Assembly: GCA_036877525.1 (NCBI GenBank)
Contig: JAZGTH010000121.1
Span: 823,001 to 887,000 of the forward strand
Source of the DNA: Chromobotia macracanthus
Taxonomy: Eukaryota; Chordata; Actinopteri; Cypriniformes; Botiidae
DNA length: 64,000 nt
Reading direction: 5' to 3'
Of this stretch, positions 24,030 to 37,400 are shown piece after piece (position 1 is the first letter of the stretch; each line of letters opens with the position of its first letter). The notes under the pieces were generated by a model. The model did not search any database. It saw nothing but the letters and a program-made list of their open reading frames with translations, and was not told where the DNA came from. Made by a program: the position numbers and the translations under genes.

Positions 24030-24937
24030 CTTAAGAAAATGGAAGAATCACACCAAGAAGCTACAGAGAAGGAGGCTGAATGGATTCTTGGATGTCTGCA
24101 GGGTTACTTTGCAAATGACTGTAAGCATATGGTACCAACTAATTGTGTTAAACTAGTTTTTATGTTGCATTTACATTCTGTTGGAATTACTGCAATATCA
24201 AACAGAAACATGTGTAAAGTGCCCTTAACTGTTGAGCCTGCTGTCTATTTGGTTTCATTTACATAATTTTAATGATGATTCCAACATAACAGTGTGAACC
24301 CACATTTAGCAACAATTTGTTTTGTTTCAGACTTCAGAAATCATTTTCTTTTTCAGGGGCAGCCGTGGAACCCATTTCGTATTATGAGTTTGTCATTGAC
24401 CCAAACTCCTTCTCACGGACTGTGGAAAACATCTTCCACACATCTTTCCTCATAATGGTGAATCAAAAGTCCATAGCAGCTGTGGAGCTTCAGCATGGAT
24501 CACATAAGAATTAATGCGCCTCTCTTTTGTTAAATAACCATGCAGGATGGTCTGGCTAGAGTGTACTTAGATAAGGATGGGATTGCTTGTATAGGTAAAA
24601 TCTACTCAACTTTTTGATTGTATTTAGTTAAACTTACTAATGATATTTAATATATGTGTGATGGTCCAGCTCCAGTAGAAGAAGGTGAGAGATCACGGTG
24701 GAGCAGCTGTCCATCATCAGTGTGTGATCTCCAACAGTAGTCAAGCTGGAGGGTGAGCACAATGCAACTGTTAGGTGAACATTTGCTCTATTTTAGCAGT
24801 TATTACTTATGTATTATTGACAGATATCTCTTATTTCTTACTTGAAGGAAAACATTGATGCCTTCGATATTAAGAAAGCTCTAATTCCCGCTCCAGAAAC
24901 ATTGTCACAGGAAAGCTGTGGGAATGTAGGGAAGTAG
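24030..24937 (+). pseudogene. nsmce4a: 5'-truncated, frameshifted nsmce4a (SMC5/6 complex NSE4) relic
   Basis: NSMCE4A is the kleisin-like NSE4 subunit of the SMC5-SMC6 DNA-repair complex. Five exon-like blocks with splice sites remain: 24030-24120, 24357-24457, 24546-24594, 24670-24752 and 24848-24937. They encode segments matching the C-terminal third of the family: ESHQEATEKEAEWILG, then [20 protein letters not shown], then DGLARVYLDKDG. In block four the frame breaks: after PVEEGE the sense continues (HHQCVIS) only in a different frame, consistent with loss of two bases in a GA run near 24690, and the direct frame ends at a TAG. A further shift is likely near the end of that block, where the family's conserved tryptophan is lost. 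The N-terminal two-thirds of the gene is absent upstream. Intron retention argues for a decayed duplicate or remnant rather than a retrocopy. An assembly error cannot be wholly excluded. Confidence 0.72.
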
Positions 24938-27119
24938 GGAAGAGCTTGTTTATTTCAGCAATCAAGTCGTTTGTAAAACCTCCTGTTTTTTAATCTTCAA
25001 GATATTTATTTTAAAGTGATATTTTTTGATTGTGTGTGTGTATATATTTTATATATATGTATATATATATATATTTATACTGTGTGCTTAATAACTGAAG
25101 ACAGTGTTAGTGTAGTAGACTTGTTTTAATTGAATTTCAATGTCAATACATAAAATTAGGCTGCAGGTAAATAGTACCACCTACTGGTCATATGTTGTCT
25201 TTTTGTTTAATTGATACAGCATTTTTTCTCAGTAAACGTAATAAAGATCTATAATCAGGGTCATAGCAACCAATTTGTTTTTTATTTTATAAAAAACACC
25301 TACTTTTAAAATGGGTGATACGCCGCTGTCTGTAATATATAGACAAAAATAGATGAAATTGAACAACTATAGCAAATTTACCCAACATTTTGTTTTAGTT
25401 TTTAAAATAATTCTTAAAATAAATTGAGATTAACAGATGCAGTCAATGCTATAATTTGTGTAAAAATTGTAATGAGATTATTTAATTATCTTTTTGCAGT
25501 GCTGTAGAAAGGGTCCAAATAATGCAATTTATTTAGTGTCACAATTTTAAGAGGAGCCTTGTGCACAAAATGTGGTAAATATTGTATATTGTAAGTCATT
25601 TTTTGTTACAATAAATTAAATAAAGTTAATGGATTGCCATATAAGCTAAATAAGTGTGAATTAATTTTAGAAGCTCAAGATCTTTGATGTGGGACAGGTC
25701 AAAATTTGTTTTTCGTGTTTGTGTTTTCTTTTTTGTGGGGAAATAGTAACCTTTCAGGCAAAAACAAACAAACATGGGATCTGTTTCTCCAATGTTTTAA
25801 AAAAGTCAAAAGACACTGAAATGTATAGAATGTGTGCAATATTTGTAAAATGTGCCACGATTACAAATCTGAATATGTTTAGATATGAAATCTTTCAAGA
25901 TGTTAATGTATTCATTTTCTCATCTGCTTGCCTCTAGAATGGTTACAGTCCTACAGTAACACCTGTTTTGCATTTTTTTTGTTTCATACAAATTCATATT
26001 GAGTCTGTAAATGATTATGTAGATAGGGAGGTCATGTAGAGCGCTACAATCCATGTGCTGTTGCAGTCCATATGCACACACAGATTGCTTCAAGCTTGGA
26101 TTAACTGCCCTGTAGTTTGATCCCACAGACATCTAAACCTTTTGGAAGGATCTGCCTTGTGTTAGACCATAATCATCCCACTTCTGTCTGAGTAACCCTC
26201 GCCACAGGGTGCTGTACTGCTGGAAGTCTCTTTTCAGGTCAGTGGCTAGTGTTAGTATATTAATATCTGTAGATTTGTCTGTGGAATTGTTGGTTTATGT
26301 CTGCTGGTTTATGTTTAAAATGTACTAAATTAAACAGGGTGGCTATGCAAAGAAGGGAAAGAGCTGTCAGCATTTTATCTTGGGGATGTACTTGGTATTG
26401 AACATGGTGTTGAAAACTTGTTATTCAAATTGATAAAGAAAACATCTGCTTGGGTCAGAGCAGTGACCCAATTTATATAGTTTTTGAAGATTTATAGATT
26501 TGAAACATTTGTAGTTTTTCTGCAATGTATATTACTTAGTATGTCTTAAAGAATTGCTTTAAGGGCACAGCTATAACTTTATGAAGTTATATGTTAAGTT
26601 TATTAAGTGCCAAACTTTAATTACATTTAATTTTCCTTAAAAATAATTTGCCTTCAGTTTTAGGGGGAGATATTCACTGACAGCTTGCATTTTTCAATGA
26701 TCATCAGATTTCACTACTAGTATTTTACTTGGAGCAAAAAGAAAACATAATAATAAGAAAATTAAGAACATTATAAATTACTCATAATAATTTAGTGTTA
26801 AGAAAAAAACAGTGTTAGTTCCAGCTGGTAAATGACTGGTAATGAAGCCCATGTGTCCACATAAAACCTTGGGAAGTCGTTCCAGGTCTCTCACTGTCCT
26901 GTTTCGGTCGGATGGCTGCATCACTTTATCTCTGTCCACTTCATCTTTCTTCAGCTTTAATTTTTTCGTTCATTTTCTGGCTCTGCATTTTCTCCCCGCT
27001 TACTGTTCCAATGCCGAACTGAAGAAGAGAGTGAACGTGAAGACACCCATGTTGCTTTCTTAAATTGTGCTATTCACATTTATAATTGTGCTATATATAA
27101 TTGCATTGTTATGTAACAG
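24938..27119. other. intergenic, nsmce4a relic to tacc2
   Basis: AT-rich, with short TG/TA microsatellite runs near 25030-25080. Open frames at 25689 (+), 25920 (-) and 26842 (+) show no recognisable family. No gene seen. Confidence 0.5.
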
Positions 27120-27385
27120 AGCAGGAGCATGCATGTCACAGAGATACCCCGGGCATTGCAGCAGACGAGGCTTAAGCACACGCACGGGGGTATCCGCGCA
27201 CGCATGCACGCGTGCACTTGCGCGTTCACGCTCCATACTGGATGGATCAGTGATGCTGTGTCTCTATAGTGGCGATGCAATTCTGGAAAGATTATTTTTG
27301 CAAGCCTTGTAGTGCCTCTGTCGCTTCTCCTCAGGAGGACATGGACTACGGGATGGGAAACTGCATCGGAGTCGCACGCAGCCAG
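27120..27385 (+). promoter_or_regulatory. tacc2: candidate upstream promoter and first exon (MGNC start) of tacc2
   Basis: A local CpG- and GC-rich patch ends in an open segment with two ATGs in strong context (27341 and 27353) and a donor CAG|GTAACG after 27385. From the second ATG the exon encodes 11 residues beginning MGNCIGVARSQ, in phase 0. That is the same length, phase and MGN start as the known-type tacc2 first exon at 31428, so it could splice to 32110 in frame. MGNC would be a plausible N-myristoylation/palmitoylation signal. No transcript evidence is available, and it could be the first exon of something else. Confidence 0.3.
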
Positions 27386-27865
27386 GTAACGCTGCATCTC
27401 AGAAACCCCAGACAGATTGAGAGATGCCCCTTCTGTGCAGACAGAAGGGGCATGAGGGGCAGTATTTGTGCAGGAATGGGCTGACGTCATGGGGATATGA
27501 AAGGAAAGAGAAGAAGAAGCGTGTTTTTAGTAGCCTTTTCTTTAGTGGCCTGTAGTGGTCAGAGCTGAAGAGATAGAGAGGCATGAAGGAAACAGAAGTG
27601 GGAGGGACAAAGACGCCTGACAAGATCTGCACTGTGTGTTTAAAGCGAAAAAATGACAGACATGGATAAACAGCAGACAGTGTGTTAGGCTGGATGGCAA
27701 CAGGCAATTGTACTCAGTTCATTCAATCACTGTTATTCATTGTGATAAATGATCTTTAATGGAAATCAGCCTTGATTGTTTAGAGACAAAGCTCTCTTAA
27801 TGCTTTGTTGATATTATTTGAAATCCCTTTTAAACATATTGATCTTACACTACAGTCATTGTACA

Positions 27866-27931
<66 letters not shown>

Positions 27932-30900
27932 TGTCTATAGCTAAATTTGTGTATATTTATAGTGTTTTAATTTATTGTTTAACATAGCAGAGATGACTAG
28001 AGAATAATTGTTTGCTGTAAAGAATGTATGCTATTGTGCACGTGGGAGGGATTGATATGTAAAGGTAATGTAATGATAGTAATAATGCGATTATAATAAT
28101 GGGTAAGATAATGCATACATTTAGATCTTACTATGTATTGTAATTTTTGTGATGGGAAACAATAAGTAGCAAAAATTTGTCGAACTCTTTCATGTTTTTT
28201 TCTTGTTCATGTCTTTTTTCACATTTTGTTAAAAGTACATGTGCAATTGTTTGCAGGCCTGTCAACAGGCTTATGACACTGTGTTTGTTTACAAGTGTTA
28301 CTAAGAGCCTGCACAGTCCAGCTGACTCTGTCACCTCCGTCCGTCAGACTCATTATACAGCCGCCCACCCTTCATCCCACTGCTTTAACCCTATCCAGCT
28401 CAGAGCTTTGTGGATATATAGCACCCAGTGTGCCATTGGCCTCTGGAGGGGAGAGGTTTGTTTGCTGTGGTGTTGCTGTAACAAACAAACTAAAGCTCAA
28501 CATTAACCGTGACACAGTGGACCTGGATAGATGTGTTTCTTATGCCTCTGTGAGTTAGGTGAGTGTGTACACAGCTTTAACTGCTGCAGTTTTGATTTTC
28601 ACTTTGTCATTTACATTTTGTCAGTGACCTACACTAGATCAGATAAAGTGTTTTGTCATGGCTTATTGTAGTGACGTTGGTCAACTTTAAACTTTTTGGT
28701 GTTGGTTACTTAATGTACACATTAATTCTCTATTTACTTTTTGTACATTATGGCACATTAAATACTGTTCACTTTCAAAACACTATATGTTTTCTCTCCT
28801 TGAGTGTAACAGTAATATGAGATTTTTAATGTGTGCAAACACAGTAAGGTGAGAGATAATGAGAACAAGTTTTTGGGGTCTGGTACTAGATTTGTTCTGA
28901 CTCTTATCATGCTGGCTTACAAGCAAGAATCATGCACAAAATACACACAAATATAGGGCTGGAATTACACTCAGTTTCTTTAAATAGCACAGAGGTACAT
29001 ACCTGGAGCATTGCTGTCATTTGAAAACTGTCTTGTTTAACATAAACAAAATTGATTGATTGTTTCTCTAAAGAGCTTGTTCAAATCTTGTTTTATGAGA
29101 GTGGATACTCTTTAATAGACTTTACTTTTCAGCACATTGCCATTGTATAGACTTTTCTAAGACACATGACAGTTTGTTTTGAAGGGAAACCGATGCACAT
29201 GACTCACGGCTGGACGAGAAGACTTAAATAACAAGTGTCAGACAAGAACCTATTTATAACAAGCTTCATATTCAGGTTTGGACTAAAATGTACAGCAGGT
29301 GTTAATCACCCAGCTAAGTCACATGGGCACACAAACAGTTCAGTTGGATAGAAGTCTTCCTGACTCATATTGCCTTGTTTGTTTTAAATTGGTTAACAAA
29401 GTTTATGTCTTTCTCCACATGGATTTTCTGAAATAATGTTTTTTAAACATGTAGCAATGCTTCATTTGTTTCTTTAAAAGAAAGTAAGCTACAGAAATAT
29501 GTACTCACAATTTCTTTGTGCTTGTGTGGTACAGCAGGAACACACTGAGTGCTTCCTCCAGCACTGCCTGTACACCAGCTTGCTGGCACGACAATTATAG
29601 GTTTTATCTTTCGCCCCAATAACAGCCCATTACATTGTGACACATTCACAGCACAATGTGCACTAAGATGTGCTGAACAGATATTTAACATCAGACTGAA
29701 ATGATCATTGATCTTGATTTGTTAATATTAAATTAAAAATTGTTAAAAAGTTGAATGCTTTAAATTGTACTGTGATCTACAGCAGAGGGAGACAGAGGAC
29801 AGTAATCTTTTACCCACAGTCACAATCTGTCAAATGATAAGATTACCGCACCAGATTAACCTAAAGACACAGATAATGGATTAAAGATAGACTCCCAAAC
29901 TGTTCATCTCTCCTAAATTCAATCTTAAATTTAGTCCAATACACCATCTACACAAGCTTATCTGTTTATCCTTGCTGGTGAGATACTGTCAGTTCTGTAT
30001 GAATACATCTTATTTTCTGTTGTTGGCTAGTATTTCTAAACTATATTTCTAAATGTATACCCTTGTAAACTCTTTGAATGGTCATGGAAACAACACGCAG
30101 CTCTAGATGGAGGTTAGACAGATGGACTCATGAGGGTTTCCCCACATGAGAGTGTTGTAGTTGTTGTTGTTTGTGGGGGCGTCGATATGGCTGATGTGCC
30201 CGTGATTTGTGAGATTATGACTTCCCTGCTTCTGATTGGTTCATACATTTGGAATGATGCTTCCTGATTGGTCTTTATTTGTAAAGGCCATCCCCCACAC
30301 CATAGTAGGGAGAAACTGGGGAGTCATAATTTTACAGGGAGTCAGATTTTGATACTACATTGGGAGCTTTCTGTTGGCTAAGGATCAGCAGTGTGTGCAA
30401 AATGCTCCGTGATGCATTATGTTTATAATGAGCTTGTGGTGCTCTTAAAGGAGGCTCTGGTCACATGTCTGTTAGTCCCATCAAGAAGAGATTTTTTTCA
30501 TAGGTTAATAAGACACTGACTTATCATCTCAAGCCAGATGTGCAGGCCTGCGGTACGTGGAAATGTTTTTTCCTGCAGATTTTCCGATGGCTTCTTTGAT
30601 TTTACATCAACTACACAGACACTTCTGAGAGTAGATTTCCAGTTGTGAGGTCCAAATATGAGTAAAGGATATGGAAGATTTGCTGAGTATTTTGAATTAC
30701 TAACATCAGATAATAAGGAACATGAGATTTAGTTAAGTAAATGCTTCAATATTTGGCATCACAGTCTCCAACTAAAACTACTGTCACAACCACATAATAT
30801 CTTCCAATGTTTTTTTAGATTCTCTTAGTATTTATGTCATTTACTTACATGCTTATTGGTTGCATCTGTTCTTTATCTAACAAATCATTAAATACAGCGG

Positions 30901-31353
30901 AATGTACAGTATATAATACTGTTTAAACTTAAGAGAATTATGTCAGATTTATGTTATATTTCATGATATTGAGCTGAGGGTGTCCACGTTACCCTATTTG
31001 GTTTTGTTTTACATTTGTTTCTGTAAGATCGAAGGTTTTGAAGGGGCTGTCAGATTCATTCAGGCCTTTACTGGACAGTTAAATAATATCACGATCAATT
31101 GTGTTGTTATTTAGTACAACAACACGTTTAAAGTGCATAACTCACCACCCTGAGAATTAAGAAGCTGTTCCACTGGACAGCAGTGCTGCACTTTGTTCTG
31201 CTTACACCAGAGCCTCTTAATCTCAACACATGACACATACTTACATATTTCACTCCCAGTTTCACCCAAAACTCAGTGTTTCTCTGGGTGTTTTCCACAG
31301 AAATAGTCTTTGTAGTTTCTTGACAGTGTGCTTTCCGCTGTCTGGTCCCTCAG
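27386..31353 (+). other. upstream tacc2 region / possible intron, no exon recognised
   Basis: AT-rich, with a long (TA)n tract at 27868-27930. The open frames at 28177-28558 (+) do not resemble a known family. The end of this stretch has the pyrimidine-rich tract and acceptor (near 31353) for the exon holding the tacc2 ATG. Confidence 0.4.
27868..27930. repeat. (TA)n microsatellite, about 63 bp
   Basis: Uninterrupted TA dinucleotide run; the open frame across it is a repeat artefact. Confidence 0.95.
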
Positions 31354-31427
31354 CCTACCAGAGGAGATCTGTGTTGGGTTCCAGTGGTCTGATGTGAAGG
31401 GGTCACCTGCCATCCCCGCTCAACAAC

Positions 31428-31460
31428 ATGGGTAATGAGAACAGCACTGCAGAGGTGCCG
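31428..31460 (+). CDS. tacc2: tacc2 first coding exon (MGNENST)
   Basis: Eleven codons from an ATG in good context (A at -3, G at +4) to the donor CCG|GTAAGA, phase 0. The MGNENST start equals that of the long human TACC2 isoform as I recall it. The exon probably opens at an acceptor near 31353, giving about 74 bases of 5' UTR. Glycine 2 may be myristoylated (inference). Confidence 0.8.
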
Positions 31461-34400
31461 GTAAGAGGGTTTCTGTTGGGACCTGCTGAATGGCTCAGTA
31501 TTCCATCTTAGTGAAGTGTGTTTGTCCTGTTTAACATGCTTAAATAACTTTTATGCTTCTGTGCCCTTAAATGATCAGTTACCGTTTGGAGCTGTTATGA
31601 CTTTGGGTGACATCTGTTAGTATTCCCACACTGACTGTTGTACTGCCTGTGAAAAGTTGCCTTTGAGATAACAGCACAGAGATTTTCACCTTTTATAGCT
31701 GTTTTCACTGTGCTGTCCAAAATTCAGACTGAATTTAACCGGATTTTTGAAAAAGCACAGATAAGATTAAAAAAACAGATGACTGTTTTACTGGTAAAAA
31801 AAGCTTTACAAATGCTTTGTGTCAAAAACAAGATTAATGTCTGGAACAGACTGAAATGTAGGTCATTATCTGCCCAACTTGAAATTCATGGATTATCTTA
31901 ATAGGATCAACTACTTCTTCTCAACTATTACTTTTCTCATGAATGACTCTATAGTCTCAGTTAGTTCAAAAGTGTTTTTGGTATGCTTCCAACAAAAAAA
32001 CTGCAGACTATCTGTGGCATAATTAGACTTGGGACTTGAGTTTTTCAGCCACTATTGCTCTCACCACAACTGTCCCATTTTGTGTTGCACCTATTTGTCT
32101 CTGCCACAGGGGGGTGCTCCGGACAGTGTGGTGCTGTTTCCTCCAGAAGAAGCACAGTTTGATTTGTTGTCTGAGGTATGGAGGGCTGGTGCATATGTGT
32201 GTAGTTTTACTGCAAGTGCATGGTTTTGCTACATTAACTTCTGCTCAGAAATCGGCACGTGATGACAGTTGACAATTTAGAGGGAATTTATTGTTGTAGT
32301 TACTATTTAGATTTGTCCAGCGTTTTAAAAACTGCAATCTGTAACTTTTGCCTCTCTACTGCCATCTTTGTTTAAAATGTAAAATTGCACATTTCTTTAC
32401 ATACTTTTCATTACATATGTTGAATGTAGACATGAATGTAGACAAGTTGAATGAAGGACATTTTCAGACATTTTCTAGGAAATCGGGCAGCTTAAATTAT
32501 AAATCATTATTATAAACTTATTGTTGCAAATCGTGTTAAACACTGATCTGTCATTTACTTGGCCAATAGATTTTTGTCCTTTTGTAACCCTGAATAAAGT
32601 TACAGATTGCAGCTTTAACAAATGAAAAGTTTGAGTTCTGTGGAAACAAAAGTATGTTAGCAATGCAACGCTTAGTTGACAGTAAGTTTTAGGGTTTATA
32701 ATTGGGGAGGAGGGTTATTAAGGGCCCCCCAGTAAGTAGGAACCTGGGGGGCATTTAACAAACCTTTAAACCTGTATTCTATTTCAAACATGAACTTTGA
32801 ATGTATATGTTTTTAGCCTGGAAAAACTTCACATGTATGTGTATAACATGATTCCCCCCCGTGGGCTGCTTTGGGATCAACATTTGGCCCATTTCCCAGT
32901 ATTCACCTGCAGTGTGTGCATCAGAGTGCAGCCCTCGATCACACAGCAGGAAGTGACAGAACAGCAGCAGATACAGGAGGTTTCTAGAGAGGGAGGGGCT
33001 GGGGGAGGGATCAAAGGACAGAAGTGTCATGCTGAAAGAGTTCAGCCCGGAGAGGAGGGATCACTACTCAAGTTGCCAGTGAGTGTCCTAGAGTGAGCCT
33101 TTGTACTAGTGACTCCAGAGGAACGTGCTGTGCACTTACATACACTTCCTGGGACTAGCAGAGTTCTCTGATTGCCCTCAGAAGGGCACTGAGGGCACGG
33201 ATCTATAGCAGCGGAGAGGAGCTGAGTCAGGAGGCTGGGGAGGAGACTAGAACACAGGCAGGGCGGCAGCATGTGTTGCAGCATGTTTGTGTCTTTGCCC
33301 GGCTGAACCAAAACACGCACGCGTCTCTGCTCAGTCAGTGCTGCACTTCTGCAAATGTGTGTGTGCCTCTTTAGATAAGGTGAGTTAGTGATCGATTGTG
33401 TGGTTTCTTACTGCTGCAAGTGTGAAAAAAGTGAGTTTGAATAGTTTTATTGCTTGTATATTTCCACAGAGGTCAAAGTATATTGATTGTTGTATTTGAT
33501 CATTAAGGACATTAACCCTCATGTTCTGTTTTGACACCAAGGGTATTTTGATAGATAAAAAGAAAACTTTACTTTGATGTTTTGGGTTGAAACCTTTTGA
33601 CTTTTTCTGATTTTCTAAGCCAAATTTGAATATTCTCTAAAGGATGACTTTAAAAAAGTTCTATCTGTGGTCTTAGAGACCCCATATATAAACCATATTT
33701 TGTTTAACTGTAAAACACTATTTTTGTTTTTATACATACATAACTATGATCTTTGTGATCCTAAACATAAAAACAGTAAAGTCAATGGATCACAACAGAA
33801 CATATAAGTTAATGTATTCAAAATATTATAAACCCAGTTTTCTTTTATAATTTATGATATGCGCATGTATTTCACAACACAAGTTTAACTTGTGTTGGGT
33901 TTATAGAATTGCCATGGCAACCAGTAGCTGGATCCACAATGGTTAACAGCAGGGATTTACTGTAGTGAAGGACAATGTGGTCTGTTAAAGGGTCAGGGCG
34001 AAAGAAACCACATGGGGTCTGCTTTTCAAGACCACTCATCCTGCAGGTCAAAGCACAAAGGTGACCCTTTCTAAAAAAGGCAACAGTGATTTGAAGTTAC
34101 CATTTTTAATTATCTAAGTCCTCTGTGTGATGTTCATATTGATCGGCAGAACTGGGAAGAGGAAAAGCTCTCTTCTTATGTCTGCTTAAATCCTAAGCAT
34201 CCAGACAGATGTAGTTCACAAATGTCATTGACTGTACTTGATGTGTGCTTACTGAAGTTGTTTAGGGCTTAGATTTACATTCAGAGCAGAAACAGGAAAC
34301 AGGAAGCTGCGAAACTTGAAACCGTGAGAAACAAGATCATAGATTATTTTTGAATAGTATTGGTGTGAAAAATGTTCTTACACATGTCTCTTTATATGAT

Positions 34401-37400
34401 CAAGATATAAAGATTTTGACTTTTGCTCATTGCCGTAACACATTATATACATAAAACATTTCCACTATGTAGATTCAAAAGTCTGAGGGCACTGGTAGTC
34501 TGTTTAGCAATTTATTTTATTAGCATAACAGTGTGAGTGAGATGGTTGGGAATACTTTGAGAATCTTACAAAGAACGTACATTAATGAAAACAATGCAAT
34601 CTGACATTGTGTACAAAGAAGTTGTACATGGTAAATGGCACATCACTAATTTGATTAGTGGCTTAGAAATCTTAAGTATTAAATCATTTTTAGGCCATCA
34701 TTTTGTTTTAAATGTCTTAAACTGTTTAAATGTCTAAAATTGCTTATTTCCATTATTGAAAAGATTTTTCATGTGGTCTCAGACTTTTCGACCCTGTTAA
34801 AATGTTGCTTAATTACAACATCACGCATCATACAAAAAGGCCTTGTTCTTGTGTCTGAGAGTGAGTAAAGAGATCTTCAGGTTGATGGTTGCAATCCTGG
34901 AATCTTCCAGCAGATATTAGATTTCAGCATTTGTTAGAGGGCAACCCAGGTACTGAGAGAGAGACAGGAATACAGCAGTACAGAACAGCGATTGTTCTTT
35001 ATTTCCGTAAGAAATGCATCCTGTTTTTCCGGATTGTTCCTATTTTCTGTAAAAAATGGAAATACTTAATTATAGCCAGCCGCATGTCACTATTAAACAT
35101 TACTGTTTTATTTTTAGGCCTTATATTTATTACTGGTGAATAAAACTCGGAATAAGTTAATGTAAAGAAAAGCCTGGGAAATTTGTGAATATCAGTACAT
35201 GAATACACTAATGTCCTTAAGTTTAGTGTAGGTCAGTGTGGTCTGTGTACAGTAACACATAACCTGAAGCAGAGGCGGGCATGCACGTGTGTATGGAGAG
35301 TGTTTGATGTGTGTACTGTAGTCAAAGATGAGGAAAACAATGATCAATGGATGTGGGATTTCTGTGTAATGCGTCTCTAATGTGACTTTTGTTTCTGAAA
35401 CATGATCCTCTGTAACTGTACAAAGACTCGCCTGTTAATCGTACTGTCCATCAAGGAATGTGTTTGTTTTGAAGGGATAAGAGTTTTTCTTTACAAACTA
35501 TTTATTATGCTAATGAAAGAAGGAAAAAAATATCTGACTCAGTTGTGATGTCATTTTTATGTTTATATATATTTTATCTAAAATATATATTTTAGGTGCT
35601 GTAACTGCTTACTCATTGTAAAGCATTACCCATGATTCCTTTTTAAAAGATGTGTCACTCTTCCCATTTGTATTGGAGATTAAAACAGACATCATCATTG
35701 TATTCATGCAGTCATTTATGTCGTGTCTAAGTGGTGAGGCCAGTTACAAACTGCTTAAGAATGTTAATTATACAGTATGTGTTTAAAGTGCTCTGTGGTT
35801 AGTGTTTTTTTGTTAAATAAGTGAGGAAAAAATAGTAGGTAAACCTGTACAATCAATTCATTTAATCTAATAGTTGGTTAGAAAAGTAAGCTCATGAATT
35901 CTATGGCATTTCCTTTTTACTTTCTGCATTTGTATTCATTTGTTTTTACATGTGTGTGTAAAGAGCAAATGTATGTTTAAACTTATCCTTAACTTACAGT
36001 ATGGTGTGACGAATTCATTGTTAAACATTGTTTTTAAAGATTTGGTTAAACAAACTAAAGGCACAGTGACAAATGATCAGGTTGTGTAATCTAGAAAGGC
36101 TCAGTTTAGTTTTTTATTGACATGGTGGGTGTGGCTTCTCTGAGCTTAAATGTCAAAGCCTGCAGTATATGTGTGCATATAGTACAATTATTATAATTTT
36201 GTGAATATATATTATTTATTTTAATTTTTTTTAAATGTATTTATTTTAAATTACAATAAAATCAAGTTAAAGAAGTGTTAGGTGAACGTTTTTAGGTGTT
36301 TGCCACTGGGTGATTTATAGTAACATGGAAATAAACGCTGATTAAAAACAGAGCCTATTGGCTCCAGTCTGCAGTCTAATGACTTCTATTGCTTGTCCCA
36401 GGCTGCAGTCCACACTGACAACCCAACACAGACACTGCAGAGAACGGATCTGTCCATACTGATTCAGCCACAGGGGAGCTACAGGTGTCAGAGGAAGACA
36501 AGCAACCAAGAGAGGAAGAGGAAGATAAAGAAGAGCTTGAGTTTCCACATGACCTCCTGCCCAGCATAGACCTCAGCACAGAGCTCAATCTCACCTGGGG
36601 ATCCTCACTTGGGTAAACATCAGCCATCTCTCTTCCTCTCTTCCTTGTTTGTATTCTCTCTCTCCTTTTCTTTCTACTGCTAAAAAAGCTGGTTGATGTG
36701 TTTTTGAATGTGGTAGGTGGTTTCCAGCTGGTCTAATGTGGAACTAGCTAGAAACCAGTCAAAATGTTCCAAAACAGTTACCAGCAGGAGTTTCTTATGC
36801 TCATGTACAAAAGTGACATGCAGTGGATTAACACTTACAATTTTCTTTGAAAGACCTTTGTCGGGAAGTGTGCCTGCAATCAGAGAATTCGTATAAGGGC
36901 AAGTTTTAACAGGATTTGTTGGTTCTTTTGAAAAGTTGTTTACATCTAATGTCACTCATTTGAGTTTTGCATGCATGTCAAGTAAAAATACTTAATAATT
37001 AAATATAATTAAATGTTGCTTTCTAGAGATTTTCCACAGAACATTTCTGCTGAATTCTAGAACGATGAAAGACATGACAATATTTGTCCCTGTTGTATTT
37101 TCATATCAGTCTTGATACTGAAAACCACAGACTCAATTGGACTCTGACACTTACTCAATTCTGCCTCGGCTTTCGGCTCTATTGGTGTTTCATAATCACA
37201 GCAAAACACTCAATTCTTTTTCTTGTACTCTGTCAGCTAGATAACCACAAAGTAAATTTCCATTAATGGCTGACTCATTTCTATGGAAAATTTGACTGAA
37301 CGGGCAATTGGCTGGACTACAGAAGAGTTGTTAAGGTGGCAGAGCAAGGGTACGCTCCAGTGATTTTTATTATTTTCTATAACGAGAAAATGCAAATGAC

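Noticed and set aside
27067..27490. Open frames on both strands of the 27-kb CpG island as independent genes
   Set aside because: Short and without known domains; only the MGNC-type first-exon reading has splice and phase support.
27805..27987. Open frame through the (TA)n repeat
   Set aside because: YIYIYI-type translation of a microsatellite.
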